64,000 nucleotides of DNA from Desulfolinea sp050305405 (GTDB lineage: Bacteria; Chloroflexota; Anaerolineae; Anaerolineales; Villigracilaceae): NCBI GenBank assembly GCA_050305405.1, contig JBNLFG010000010.1:124001-188000 (forward strand), given 5' to 3'. Numbering within the stretch: the stretch's first letter is position 1; each line of letters opens with the position of its first letter. The notes beneath the pieces are model-generated. The model had not been told where the DNA came from. It searched no databases and was given only the letters and a program-made list of their open reading frames with translations. Of this stretch, positions 16,550-24,611 are shown piece after piece. Position numbers and translations under genes: made by a program.

Positions 16550-17815
16550 ATGTCACCTGACCCTAGTCAAATCACCAAAGTCGTTCTCGCCTACTCTGGC
16601 GGACTCGACACATCCGTTATCGTGCCGTGGTTGAAAGAAAACTACGGCTGCGAAGTCGTCTGCTTTACCGCAGATGTTGGGCAAGGTCCCGAACTGGATG
16701 GGCTGGAAGAAAAAGCCCTCGCCAGCGGCGCCAGTCAACTCATCGTCCATGATATGACCGAAGAATTCGCCAGCGATTACCTGATGCCCTATCTGCGTTC
16801 CGGCGCGGTTTATGAGCGCAAGTATCTGCTCGGTACATCCGTTGCCCGCCCCTTGATCGCCAAGCATCTTGTTGATGTGGCGCACGAAGTCGGTGCGCAA
16901 GCCATTGCGCACGGCGCAACCGGTAAAGGCAACGATCAAGTCCGCTTTGAACTGACCGTCATGGCGCTCGATCCGCGTTTGTCCGTCATCGCCCCCTGGC
17001 GTGAATGGGACATCCGCTCACGTGAAGACGCCCTCGATTATGCTGCTGAGCGCGGCATCCCCGTGCCGAATACCAAGAAATCCATCTACAGCCGCGACCG
17101 TAACTTGTGGCATATCTCGCACGAAGGCGGCGACCTGGAAGAGACCTGGGTTGAACCCCAAGAGTCCATGTATCTGCTTTCGGCCGCCCCCGAAAACGCG
17201 CCCGACGAAGCCCAGTATGTCGAGATTGAATTCGATAGCGGCTACCCAATCGCGCTCAACGGGAAGAAGCTTAGTCCTGCCCAATTGCTCGCCAAGCTCA
17301 ACCACATCGGTGGCGTGCATGGTATCGGGCGTGTTGATCTAGTCGAGGGTCGTCTCGTTGGCATGAAGTCGCACGGTGTCTACGAAACCCCCGGCGGCAC
17401 CATCCTGATGGCTGCTCACAAAGACCTTGAATCCCTCGTTCTTGATCGCGCTACTGTCCAATACAAGGATGTAGTCGCGCTCAAATATGCTGAACTCGTC
17501 TACGACGGGCTCTGGTTCTCGCCCCTCAAGGAAGCCATCGACGCTTTTGTCGACAGCACACAAGGCCCTGTAACCGGCACCGTTCGTTTGAAGCTTTATA
17601 AAGGCAATATCATCTCGGCCGGCAGCAAAAGTCCATTTAGCCTCTATCGCGAAGATTTCGCCACCTTTGGTCAGGAGGATGTTTACGATCAATCTGACGC
17701 CAAAGGTTTTATTACCCTTTTCGGCTTGCCGCTTAAAGTGCGTGCTCTCAATAATCTGCCTACTTCGGGCATGAACTTGCCGAAACCCGATTACAGCCGC
17801 TTTAAACGAGACTAA
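16550..17815 (+). CDS. argG: Argininosuccinate synthase
   Basis: 421 aa. It joins citrulline and aspartate using ATP to give argininosuccinate. The PP-loop motif 'AYSGGLDTSV' is at residues 12-21, 'GATGKGNDQVRFE' binds ATP/aspartate, and 'YSRDRNLWHISHEGG' and 'MKSHGVYETPGG' are conserved blocks. Full length. The start at ATG 16550 follows AAGGAG. It is the first structural gene after the attenuator, with argH 60 bases downstream. Together with the LysW genes that follow, it indicates arginine rather than lysine as the end product. Confidence 0.97.
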   Translation: MSPDPSQITKVVLAYSGGLDTSVIVPWLKENYGCEVVCFTADVGQGPELDGLEEKALASGASQLIVHDMTEEFASDYLMPYLRSGAVYERKYLLGTSVARPLIAKHLVDVAHEVGAQAIAHGATGKGNDQVRFELTVMALDPRLSVIAPWREWDIRSREDALDYAAERGIPVPNTKKSIYSRDRNLWHISHEGGDLEETWVEPQESMYLLSAAPENAPDEAQYVEIEFDSGYPIALNGKKLSPAQLLAKLNHIGGVHGIGRVDLVEGRLVGMKSHGVYETPGGTILMAAHKDLESLVLDRATVQYKDVVALKYAELVYDGLWFSPLKEAIDAFVDSTQGPVTGTVRLKLYKGNIISAGSKSPFSLYREDFATFGQEDVYDQSDAKGFITLFGLPLKVRALNNLPTSGMNLPKPDYSRFKRD

Positions 17816-17819
17816 CCTC

Positions 17820-17862
17820 GTAGTAAGGGCTTCAGCCCTTAAATGACTAAAGTCGTTACTAC
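17820..17862. repeat. Compound palindrome between argG and argH
   Basis: Outer arms GTAGTAA / TTACTAC enclose two small hairpins (AAGGGC-TTCA-GCCCTT and GACT-AAA-AGTC type). It fills nearly the whole spacer before the argH ribosome site and has no T-run. It is probably a short mobile-type palindrome. Confidence 0.6.
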
Positions 17863-17874
17863 AAGGAGACCAAA

Positions 17875-19257
17875 ATGACAAACCAACCCCTCTGGCACGG
17901 ACGTTTCGCCAACAAAACCAACGCAGACGCTTTCGCCCTGAACGCCTCCATCTCTTTTGATATTCGGTTGGCCGAACAGGATGTGCGCGGCTCGATCGCC
18001 TGGGCGGAAGCCATCTACAAGGCTGATGTGCTAGATGAAACGGAACACGCCCAAATTCAGGCTGGTCTTCGTCAAATTAAGCAAGAGATTCAGTCCGACA
18101 CCTTTGCCGTCAACCCCGACGACGAAGACATCCACACCGCCGTGGAACGCCGCCTCGGTGAGATCATCGGGGCGCTCTCGGGCAAACTCCACACAGGGCG
18201 TAGCCGCAACGACCAGGTTGCCACCGATTTTCGGCTGTGGATGTTGGATCATATCCCTGCCTTGGATGCCGCACTGGTTGATTTGCAATCCGCTCTTGTA
18301 GAACGGGCAGAAGCCGATTTCGGCATGATTATGCCCGGGTACACCCATCTGCAACGGGCGCAGCCGATCTTGTTGAGCCAATGGTGGTTGTCGCACTATC
18401 CGCCCCTTAAACGGGACCAAGCCCGACTTTCAGAGTTGTCCCGCCGTGTCGCCGTCCTGCCTCTCGGATGCGGTGCATTAGCTGGTTGTCCGTATCCCAT
18501 CGACAGAGTCGCACTATCCGATGCGTTGGGCTTTGACGAACCTGCGATGAACAGCCTTGATGCCGTATCCAACCGTGATTTTGCAGCAGAGTTCCTTTTC
18601 ATAGCAGCGCTGATCGGCACGCACCTGAGCAAAATTGCCGAGCAGGTGATCCTGTTTACGAGCGCCGAGTTTGGTTTCTTTGAACTCGACGACGCCTACA
18701 GCACCGGCTCGAGCCTGATGCCGCAAAAGAAAAACGCCGACCCCTTCGAGTTGACGAGGGGCAAGGCGGGCACGCTGCTCGGCTACCTGACGGGCTTGAT
18801 GGCGACGCTGAAGGGCTTGCCCTCGACCTACGACAAGGATTTGCAGGAAGATAAGATTCCCGTTTTTGCGGCGTTCGACACACTGACGGTGATGTTGCCC
18901 GTCATCGCTGGCGCACTGCGCACGCTGACGATCAAGCCCGCCCGCATGGAAGCTGCCATCGACGCATCCATGATGGCGACCGACTTGGCGGATTACCTCG
19001 TTGAACGGGATGTTCCGTTTAGACAAGCCCATGCCATCAGCGGCGAAGTCGTGCGGGCTGGCATCGATAAGCAAAAGCCGCTCAACGAACTGACGCTTGA
19101 AGAATACCAAGCCATCAACAAAGTTTTTGATGAGAAAGTCTACGAAGTCTACGACGCGCGAGCCTCGATTGCGAAAAGAGCGGCGATTGGCGGTACTGCC
19201 CCCGATGCCGTGAAAGCGCAGATCGAACGTGCGAAGGAAGAGCTATCCAGTCTCTGA
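17875..19257 (+). CDS. argH: Argininosuccinate lyase
   Basis: 460 aa. It splits argininosuccinate into arginine and fumarate, the last step of the pathway. It belongs to the fumarase/aspartase superfamily: 'LWHGRFA' N-terminus, 'DEDIHTAVERRL', 'TGRSRNDQVATDFRLW', 'MPGYTHLQRAQP' (His-containing) and the mobile signature loop 'GSSLMPQKKNAD' with the catalytic Ser. AAGGAG lies upstream of ATG 17875. Its last codons and stop (Ser-Ser-Leu-stop) fall within copy R1 of the palindromic repeat, so that element now supplies the stop codon. Confidence 0.97.
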   Translation: MTNQPLWHGRFANKTNADAFALNASISFDIRLAEQDVRGSIAWAEAIYKADVLDETEHAQIQAGLRQIKQEIQSDTFAVNPDDEDIHTAVERRLGEIIGALSGKLHTGRSRNDQVATDFRLWMLDHIPALDAALVDLQSALVERAEADFGMIMPGYTHLQRAQPILLSQWWLSHYPPLKRDQARLSELSRRVAVLPLGCGALAGCPYPIDRVALSDALGFDEPAMNSLDAVSNRDFAAEFLFIAALIGTHLSKIAEQVILFTSAEFGFFELDDAYSTGSSLMPQKKNADPFELTRGKAGTLLGYLTGLMATLKGLPSTYDKDLQEDKIPVFAAFDTLTVMLPVIAGALRTLTIKPARMEAAIDASMMATDLADYLVERDVPFRQAHAISGEVVRAGIDKQKPLNELTLEEYQAINKVFDEKVYEVYDARASIAKRAAIGGTAPDAVKAQIERAKEELSSL

Positions 19258-19360
19258 GCGGAGGACCTTGCGAAGCAAAGCATGCAGTTGAAGAGCGGCG
19301 TTATCGAATTCCGTCCTTCGACTACAGGCTCACTCCGTTCGCCTTCCGCTCAGGAACTGG
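19247..19360. repeat. Palindromic repeat copy R1 (orientation A)
   Basis: Outer arms CCAGTCTCTGAGCGGA and TCCGCTCAGGAACTGG and inner arms GAAGAGCGGC / CCGTCCTTCGACTAC are shared with R2-R5. This copy overlaps the argH stop codon. Confidence 0.85.
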
Positions 19361-19404
19361 CAAATATTACAAAATAAACCATTTATTTATAAGGAGAAAA
19401 ACCC

Positions 19405-19575
19405 ATGTCTACTGCTACTTGCCCCGAATGTGCTGCCGAATTTGAACTCGACGAAGGCACCGAAGAAAATGAGATCATCGTCTGCCCCGATTGCGGCGTT
19501 GACCTTGAAGTGACCTCCCTTGAACCCGTCACTGTCGAGCTTGCTCCGATGGAAGAGGAAGATTGGGGAGAATAG
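19405..19575 (+). CDS. lysW: LysW amino-group carrier protein
   Basis: 56 aa, very acidic. It carries the pathway intermediate covalently: the alpha-amino group of glutamate (arginine branch) or aminoadipate (lysine branch) is linked to the side chain of the C-terminal Glu. A zinc ribbon of two pairs (CPEC residues 6-9, CPDC 27-30) and the invariant C-terminal EDWGE are both present. ATG 19405 follows AAGGAG. It lies between argH and argX/lysX, with repeat R1 before it and R2 after it. Confidence 0.94.
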   Translation: MSTATCPECAAEFELDEGTEENEIIVCPDCGVDLEVTSLEPVTVELAPMEEEDWGE

Positions 19576-19626
19576 GAATTAGATTATTAGAGAATAGAGA
19601 GTAGTGATTTGTTATTAAAGATACGT

Positions 19627-19738
19627 CCAGTTCCTGAGCGGAGCGACCGATAGGGAGCGCAGTCGAAGGACGGTATTTATAAACGCCGCTCTTCGACTAC
19701 GGACTTCTCTATCGCTCAGTCCTCCGCTCAGAGACTGG
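19627..19738. repeat. Palindromic repeat copy R2 (orientation B)
   Basis: Begins CCAGTTCCTGAGCGGA and ends CTCCGCTCAGAGACTGG, i.e. the reverse orientation of R1. It is flanked by a further purine/pyrimidine inverted repeat (AGAGAATAGAGAGTAGT against ACTACTCTCTCCTCTCT), so most of the lysW-argX spacer is palindromic. Confidence 0.85.
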
Positions 19739-19788
19739 ATATTAGCATAGACTACTCTCTCCTCTCTAATCTCTACTCTCTAAACACC

Positions 19789-20664
19789 ATGAAAAAACAA
19801 CCCAAAGTCGGCGTGCTCTACTCTCGGGTACGTGTCGAAGAAAAATGGATTTTCACCGTCCTCGAGCAGCTCGGCATTGACTACGATCGCCTCGACGACC
19901 GAAAATTCTTTTTCGACATGAACAACCCCGAACCCTGGATGAAATACGACGCCATCCTTGAGCGCAGTATCAGCTACGCCCGTGGACTCTACTCAACTCG
20001 TATCCTGAATGCCTGGGGCATCCCGACCGTCAACACCGCCGATGTGGCTGAGATTTGCGGCAACAAACTTGCCACAGCCAGTGCATTATCAAGTGCAAAT
20101 GTCCCGCAACCCGAAACCCGTGTGGCCTACACTGTCGCAGCCGCCCTCGATGCTATCGAAGAGATGGGCTATCCTGTCGTGCTCAAGCCGATGGTCGGCT
20201 CATGGGGACGTCTGCTCGCCAAGATCAACGATCGTGATGCCGCCGAAGCCGTTCTCGAACACAAGGACGTGCTCGGTTCCTACGAACATTCCATTTTCTA
20301 CATTCAGGAATACGTTGACAAACCCGGTCGTGACATCCGTGTGCTGGTCATCAACAATGAACCCATCGCCGCCATTTATCGCCACTCCCCGCATTGGATC
20401 ACCAATACCGCTCGTGGCGGCGCAGGCGAAATTTGTCCGCTCACGCCCGAACTGACCAAAATCTCCCGTGACGCAGCCATCGCCGTTGGTGGCGGCCTCC
20501 TCGCCGTGGATGTGATCGAGCATCCCGAACGAGGCTATTTGGTTAATGAAATCAATCACACCATGGAATTTCACACTGCTGCCCCGACCACTGGCGTCGA
20601 TATTCCTCGTTTAATTGTCGAGTTCTTAATGAAAGTGGCTCGGCGTGAGATTGAAGTTTTATAA
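19789..20664 (+). CDS. lysX: LysW-glutamate (or aminoadipate) ligase, ArgX/LysX
   Basis: 291 aa ATP-grasp ligase of the RimK family. It attaches glutamate or 2-aminoadipate to the C-terminal Glu of LysW using ATP. Seen: 'VLKPMVGSWGRLLAKI' (ATP-lid lysine), 'EYVDKPGRDIRVLV', 'ARGGAGE' and the metal-binding 'LVNEINHTMEF'. Position next to lysW, argG and argH favours the glutamate (ArgX) role, although the NHTMEF block resembles characterised LysX. It could be bifunctional. The start at ATG 19789 lacks a clear ribosome site. Confidence 0.92.
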   Translation: MKKQPKVGVLYSRVRVEEKWIFTVLEQLGIDYDRLDDRKFFFDMNNPEPWMKYDAILERSISYARGLYSTRILNAWGIPTVNTADVAEICGNKLATASALSSANVPQPETRVAYTVAAALDAIEEMGYPVVLKPMVGSWGRLLAKINDRDAAEAVLEHKDVLGSYEHSIFYIQEYVDKPGRDIRVLVINNEPIAAIYRHSPHWITNTARGGAGEICPLTPELTKISRDAAIAVGGGLLAVDVIEHPERGYLVNEINHTMEFHTAAPTTGVDIPRLIVEFLMKVARREIEVL

Positions 20665-20671
20665 AGAAGCA

Positions 20672-20769
20672 CAGTCTCTGAGCGGAGCGGAGCGCAGTCG
20701 AAGAGCGGCTTTTGCAAGAACCGTCCTTCGACTACAAGCTCGCTTCGCTCGCTTTCCGCTCAGGAACTG
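20672..20769. repeat. Palindromic repeat copy R3 (orientation A)
   Basis: Begins CAGTCTCTGAGCGGAGC and ends TTTCCGCTCAGGAACTG, with inner arms GTCGAAGAGCGG / CCGTCCTTCGAC. It fills the lysX-argC spacer. Confidence 0.85.
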
Positions 20770-20784
20770 AAAAAGGAATTATTT

Positions 20785-21819
20785 ATGATAAAAGCAACCA
20801 TCATCGGCGCATCGGGCTATACCGGCGGAGAACTCCTGCGCCTGCTCATTGCCCATCCCGAAGTCGACGTCGTCCAGGCGACCTCCCGCCAGAAGCTCGG
20901 CGAGTACCTCTACCAGACCCATCCCAACCTGCGCAAGCAGACCACGCTCAAGTTCACTGATCCTGCTGAACTTCTCCCCACCGATGTGCTTTTCCTCGCC
21001 CTCCCGCACGGGCAGGCGCAGCACAATATCGAGAAGTACGCCGAAGTCGCCGAGCATATCGTCGATCTTTCCGCCGATTTTCGGCTGCGGGATGCCGCCC
21101 TTTACAAGAAGTGGTACGGCGAAGATCACGCCGCCCCCGAATGGCTGGATAAATTCGTCTACGGATTGCCCGAGCTTTATCGGGATGAACTGAAGACTGC
21201 CAAATACGTCAGTGGAGTCGGATGCAACGCCACCGCTACCAATTTGGGCTTGCTCCCGTTAGTGAAGGCTGGATTGTTAGATGAGAGCAAACCGATAATC
21301 GCCGAACTCAAGGTTGGTTCATCCGAAGGCGGTGCATCGCCGAATGCTGGCTCCCATCATCCTGAACGGAGCAGCACCGTCCGCACCTATGCTCCCTATG
21401 GGCATCGCCACACCGCCGAAGTGATCCAGGAATCGGGCTTCACAGATGTCACCTTAACGATGACCTCTGTCGGGCTGGTGCGGGGCGCCCTCGCAACTGT
21501 CCACGCTACCGTCAAAGATGGGGTTGCCCTAAAAGATCTCTGGAAAGCGTACCGCGCAGTCCAATCCGAAAACCCCTTCATTCGTGTCGTCAAAGAACGG
21601 CGGGGCGTCTACCGCGTCCCCGAACCGAAGATTTTGGCTGGCTCGAACTACGCCGACATCGGCTTCGATCTGAACCCAGAAACGGGCCACGTCATCTCGA
21701 TCTGCGCCATCGACAACCTGATGAAGGGCGCTTCTGGCTCGGCTGTCCAAAGCATGAATTTGATGCTGGGTTTTGAAGAAACACTGGGTCTTGAATTTAT
21801 GGGCTTGCACCCGATTTAA
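20785..21819 (+). CDS. argC: LysW-gamma-glutamyl-phosphate reductase, ArgC/LysY
   Basis: 344 aa. It reduces the acyl-phosphate on the LysW-bound substrate to the semialdehyde with NADPH. The N-terminal Rossmann motif is GASGYTGGELLRLL, 'LALPHGQA' follows, the catalytic Cys lies in 'VSGVGCNATATN', and 'HRHTAEVIQE' supplies the active-site His. Full length for N-acetyl-glutamyl-phosphate reductases. LysY and ArgC cannot be separated by eye, and context indicates the carrier-bound reaction. AAGGAA lies upstream of the ATG. Confidence 0.93.
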   Translation: MIKATIIGASGYTGGELLRLLIAHPEVDVVQATSRQKLGEYLYQTHPNLRKQTTLKFTDPAELLPTDVLFLALPHGQAQHNIEKYAEVAEHIVDLSADFRLRDAALYKKWYGEDHAAPEWLDKFVYGLPELYRDELKTAKYVSGVGCNATATNLGLLPLVKAGLLDESKPIIAELKVGSSEGGASPNAGSHHPERSSTVRTYAPYGHRHTAEVIQESGFTDVTLTMTSVGLVRGALATVHATVKDGVALKDLWKAYRAVQSENPFIRVVKERRGVYRVPEPKILAGSNYADIGFDLNPETGHVISICAIDNLMKGASGSAVQSMNLMLGFEETLGLEFMGLHPI

Positions 21820-21827
21820 GGAACAGC

Positions 21828-21944
21828 CCAGCTCCTGAGCGGAGGACTTTGCGAAGCAAAGGACGCAGTCGAAGGACGGCATCTGCAAACACCGCTCTTC
21901 GACTACGCATCTCACTCACGTTCGATGCTCCGCTCAGAGACTGG
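21828..21944. repeat. Palindromic repeat copy R4 (orientation B)
   Basis: Begins CCAGCTCCTGAGCGGAGG and ends CTCCGCTCAGAGACTGG, 9 bases after the argC stop, filling most of the argC-argB spacer. Confidence 0.85.
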
Positions 21945-21963
21945 ATGCTTTTAGGAAATAAAA

Positions 21964-22779
21964 ATGACCAACTCAATTACTGTTGTTAAATTAGGCGGCA
22001 CCGAAGGTGTGGATTTCTCCGCTATCGCCCGAGACGCCGCAAAAATGATCGCCGAAGGGCAAAAGCTCGTGCTCGCACACGGTGGTTCTGCCGAAGCGAA
22101 CGCCCTCGGCGAAGCGGTCGGCAAACCGCCCCGCTTTGTGACATCGCCCTCGGGTTACACCTCCCGCTACACTAACCGTGAGACCCTCGAAGTCTTTGCG
22201 ATGGCGGTCAACGGGAAGGTGAATACTTTTCTCGTTGAGCAACTCCAAATGCTTGGCGTGAACGCCCTCGGTCTCAGCGGCGTGGACGGTGGTTTGCTGA
22301 AAGCAAAACGCAAATCCGCCATCCGTATTGTTGAGAATGGCAAACGCAAAATGCTCAAGGACGATTACACCGGCAAGATCAACGCCGTGAACGCCGACCT
22401 GCTCAACACTTTGCTGGATGCGGGCTATGTCCCCGTCGTAGCGCCACTGGCAATGAGCGAAAAAGGCGAAGCCCTCAACGTCGACGCCGACCGAGCCGCT
22501 GCCGAAATCGCTGGCGCACTCAACGCCGATACGCTTATGTTGCTCACCGCTGTTCCTGGTTTGATGTCCAATTTCCCAGACGAAAGTACACTTATTAAAG
22601 AAGTCCCCGTTGCTGGCATCGAAAAAGCCCTCGACTACGCCGAAGGACGCATGAAGAAAAAAGTCCTCGGTGCACAAGAAGCCCTGCAAGGTGGTGTTGG
22701 GCAAGTGATTATTGCTGATGGGCGGGTTGAGAATCCAATCAGTAACGCGCTTCAAGGAAACGGCACGATTATTGGCTAG
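21964..22779 (+). CDS. lysZ: LysW-glutamate/aminoadipate kinase, ArgB/LysZ
   Basis: 271 aa amino-acid kinase-fold enzyme that phosphorylates the free carboxylate of the LysW-bound intermediate. Seen: 'VVKLGGTEG' at the N-terminus, 'LAHGGSAEANALG', the LysZ-type loop 'SPSGYTSRYTNRETLE', 'NVDADRAAAEIA' and 'LLTAVPGL'. The SGYTSRYT segment matches LysW-dependent kinases better than N-acetylglutamate kinases. It lies between argC/lysY and lysJ. The upstream spacer contains repeat R4, with AGGAAAT before the ATG. Confidence 0.93.
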   Translation: MTNSITVVKLGGTEGVDFSAIARDAAKMIAEGQKLVLAHGGSAEANALGEAVGKPPRFVTSPSGYTSRYTNRETLEVFAMAVNGKVNTFLVEQLQMLGVNALGLSGVDGGLLKAKRKSAIRIVENGKRKMLKDDYTGKINAVNADLLNTLLDAGYVPVVAPLAMSEKGEALNVDADRAAAEIAGALNADTLMLLTAVPGLMSNFPDESTLIKEVPVAGIEKALDYAEGRMKKKVLGAQEALQGGVGQVIIADGRVENPISNALQGNGTIIG

Positions 22780-22852
22780 TATTTCGTAATGGTTACCCAT
22801 TATCAAGGTCATTACGCAACACGTAATACGCTTTACGCATTGAAAGGCTTTT

Positions 22853-24007
22853 ATGGATACAAAAACAATTGAAAGCACTTATACATCGGGTGTCTATGCC
22901 AAACGTGACCTCGTCATCACGCACGGACAAGGCGCAACCCTCTACGACGAAGACGGCAACGCCTACATCGACTGCGTCGGTGGGCAGGGCGCTGCCAATC
23001 TCGGTCACGCGCATCCCGCAATCATTGCCGCGCTCGCCGAACAATCCCAACAGATGATCTCCTGCCCGGAGATGTTCTACAACCCGCAGCGCGCCGCCCT
23101 CGAAGAAAAACTCATTTCCATCGCTCCCAAAGGGATGCAGCGTGTCTTCCTAACCAACTCAGGCACGGAATCGGTCGAAGCGGCTTTCAAATTCGCCCGT
23201 TACAGCACAAAGCGCCGCAAGATCATCGCCACCATGCGCGGATTTCACGGTCGCAGTATGGGCGCGCTCTCGGCGACCTGGAACAAACATTATCGCGAGC
23301 CCTTCATGCCGCTTGTGCCGGATTTTCAACATGTCCCGTACAATAAAGTGGATCGGCTCGAATCCGCCCTTGACGAGGAAACTGCTGCCGTTATCCTGGA
23401 AGTGGTGCAAGGCGAAGGTGGGGTACACCCCGGCACAACCGAATATCTACAGGGTGCCCAAGCCCTGTGCCGTGAACGCGGCGTCATGCTCATCATCGAC
23501 GAAGTCCAGACAGGCTGGGGACGCACAGGCAAACTGCTCGCCCTCGAACATCACGACTTGCAACCCGATCTTGTCACGCTCGCCAAGTCGATTGCTGGCG
23601 GCGTCCCCGCTGGGGCGGTCCTGATCGGCGAACGGATCGGCGCACTCGATCCCGGCATCCACGGCTCGACCTTTGGGGGCAATCCCCTCGCTGCGGCGTG
23701 TGCATTGGCTGCGCTAGACGTGCAGGAGAAAGATCAACTTCCACAGCGCTCCGCCGAATTGGGCGCTTACATGCTTGCCGAATTACAGAAGATTGAATCC
23801 CCGCTCATCCGTGAAGTGCGTGGATTAGGCTTAATGATCGGTATCGAACTCAAACAAAAAGTCGCCCCTTATCTCAAAGCCCTCACTGAGCAAGGCGTTC
23901 TCGCCCTCCCCGCAGGGATGACCGTCATCCGCCTGCTGCCACCACTTGTGATCGAAAAAGCGCAGTTGGATAAGGTGATTGTGGCATTGAAGGAAGTACT
24001 GGTATAG
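22853..24007 (+). CDS. lysJ: LysW-semialdehyde aminotransferase, ArgD/LysJ
   Basis: 384 aa class-III PLP aminotransferase. It converts the LysW-bound semialdehyde to LysW-ornithine (or lysine) using glutamate. Seen: 'FLTNSGTESVEAAFKFAR', 'GFHGRSMGAL', 'LIIDEVQTGWGRTG' and the PLP-lysine segment 'LAKSIAGGVPAGAV', then 'HGSTFGGNPLA'. Full length for the family. Its stop codon overlaps the GTG start of the next gene by one base (TAGTG), so the two are tightly coupled. Confidence 0.93.
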   Translation: MDTKTIESTYTSGVYAKRDLVITHGQGATLYDEDGNAYIDCVGGQGAANLGHAHPAIIAALAEQSQQMISCPEMFYNPQRAALEEKLISIAPKGMQRVFLTNSGTESVEAAFKFARYSTKRRKIIATMRGFHGRSMGALSATWNKHYREPFMPLVPDFQHVPYNKVDRLESALDEETAAVILEVVQGEGGVHPGTTEYLQGAQALCRERGVMLIIDEVQTGWGRTGKLLALEHHDLQPDLVTLAKSIAGGVPAGAVLIGERIGALDPGIHGSTFGGNPLAAACALAALDVQEKDQLPQRSAELGAYMLAELQKIESPLIREVRGLGLMIGIELKQKVAPYLKALTEQGVLALPAGMTVIRLLPPLVIEKAQLDKVIVALKEVLV

Positions 24008-24606
24008 TGAACACGCAAGACTGGCGCATTGTTTTATTAGGCGGTAATTCCGGCTCAGGGAAAACGCATGTTGCCAAAAAGATAGCTGAAGAGAAAAAAG
24101 CATCTTTTCTAATGGTCGATGACATCCGAATTGCACTCCAGCAGGTTACAACGCAAGCACAACAACCCGATTTACATGTTTTCCTGAATTACAAATCAGA
24201 TGACTGGAAAAAGCCAGACAAAATATTTACTGATTGGCTTCGAGTAGGTAAGGCTATGAAAAAGCCGCTCAAAGCGATCATCGAACACCACGTTATGGTG
24301 CCAGATACAGGAAGAATAATCATTGAAGGTGATGGAATTCTCCCTTCATTAGCTCAACAAAGTCTATCCCATAAAGAAGTTCAAGCAGTCTTTCTTGTGG
24401 AGGATGATAAAAAAAAGATTTTAGAAAATCTGCGTAAACGTGGTCGCGGTTTTAACAAAGCCGACAAAGATACACAAAAAGCCTTTGCACACGCAAGTTG
24501 GCTATATGGGCAATGGCTTCAAAAAGAAGCTGAAGCCCATAATTTGCCTGTTCTTCTAGCTCAACCGCAAGAAACGGTCATTGACCGTTTCTTAAGTATC
24601 TTTTAG
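24007..24606 (+). CDS. P-loop kinase-like protein inside the arginine operon
   Basis: 199 aa. A Walker A motif GGNSGSGKTH (residues 13-22) is followed by 'MVDDIRIAL', a lid-like region and 'FLVEDDKKKILENLRKRGRGF'. This resembles small P-loop kinases annotated as 2-phosphoglycerate kinase-like or AAA family, but the substrate is not evident. GTG start 24007 overlaps the lysJ stop, and lysK begins 6 bases after its end. It is more Lys/Gln-rich than its neighbours, suggesting a later insertion into the operon. It is not a known LysW-pathway enzyme. Confidence 0.7.
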   Translation: MNTQDWRIVLLGGNSGSGKTHVAKKIAEEKKASFLMVDDIRIALQQVTTQAQQPDLHVFLNYKSDDWKKPDKIFTDWLRVGKAMKKPLKAIIEHHVMVPDTGRIIIEGDGILPSLAQQSLSHKEVQAVFLVEDDKKKILENLRKRGRGFNKADKDTQKAFAHASWLYGQWLQKEAEAHNLPVLLAQPQETVIDRFLSIF

Positions 24607-24611
24607 ATAAT

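Noticed and set aside
19577..19788. CRISPR-like array suggested by repeats in the lysW-argX spacer
   Set aside because: The repeats are single palindromes in opposite orientation, with no regular spacers or cas genes.
22167..22878. Long minus-strand ORFs opposite lysZ and neighbouring arginine genes
   Set aside because: Coding-strand shadows of clearly identified enzymes; codon usage and composition fit only the plus strand.
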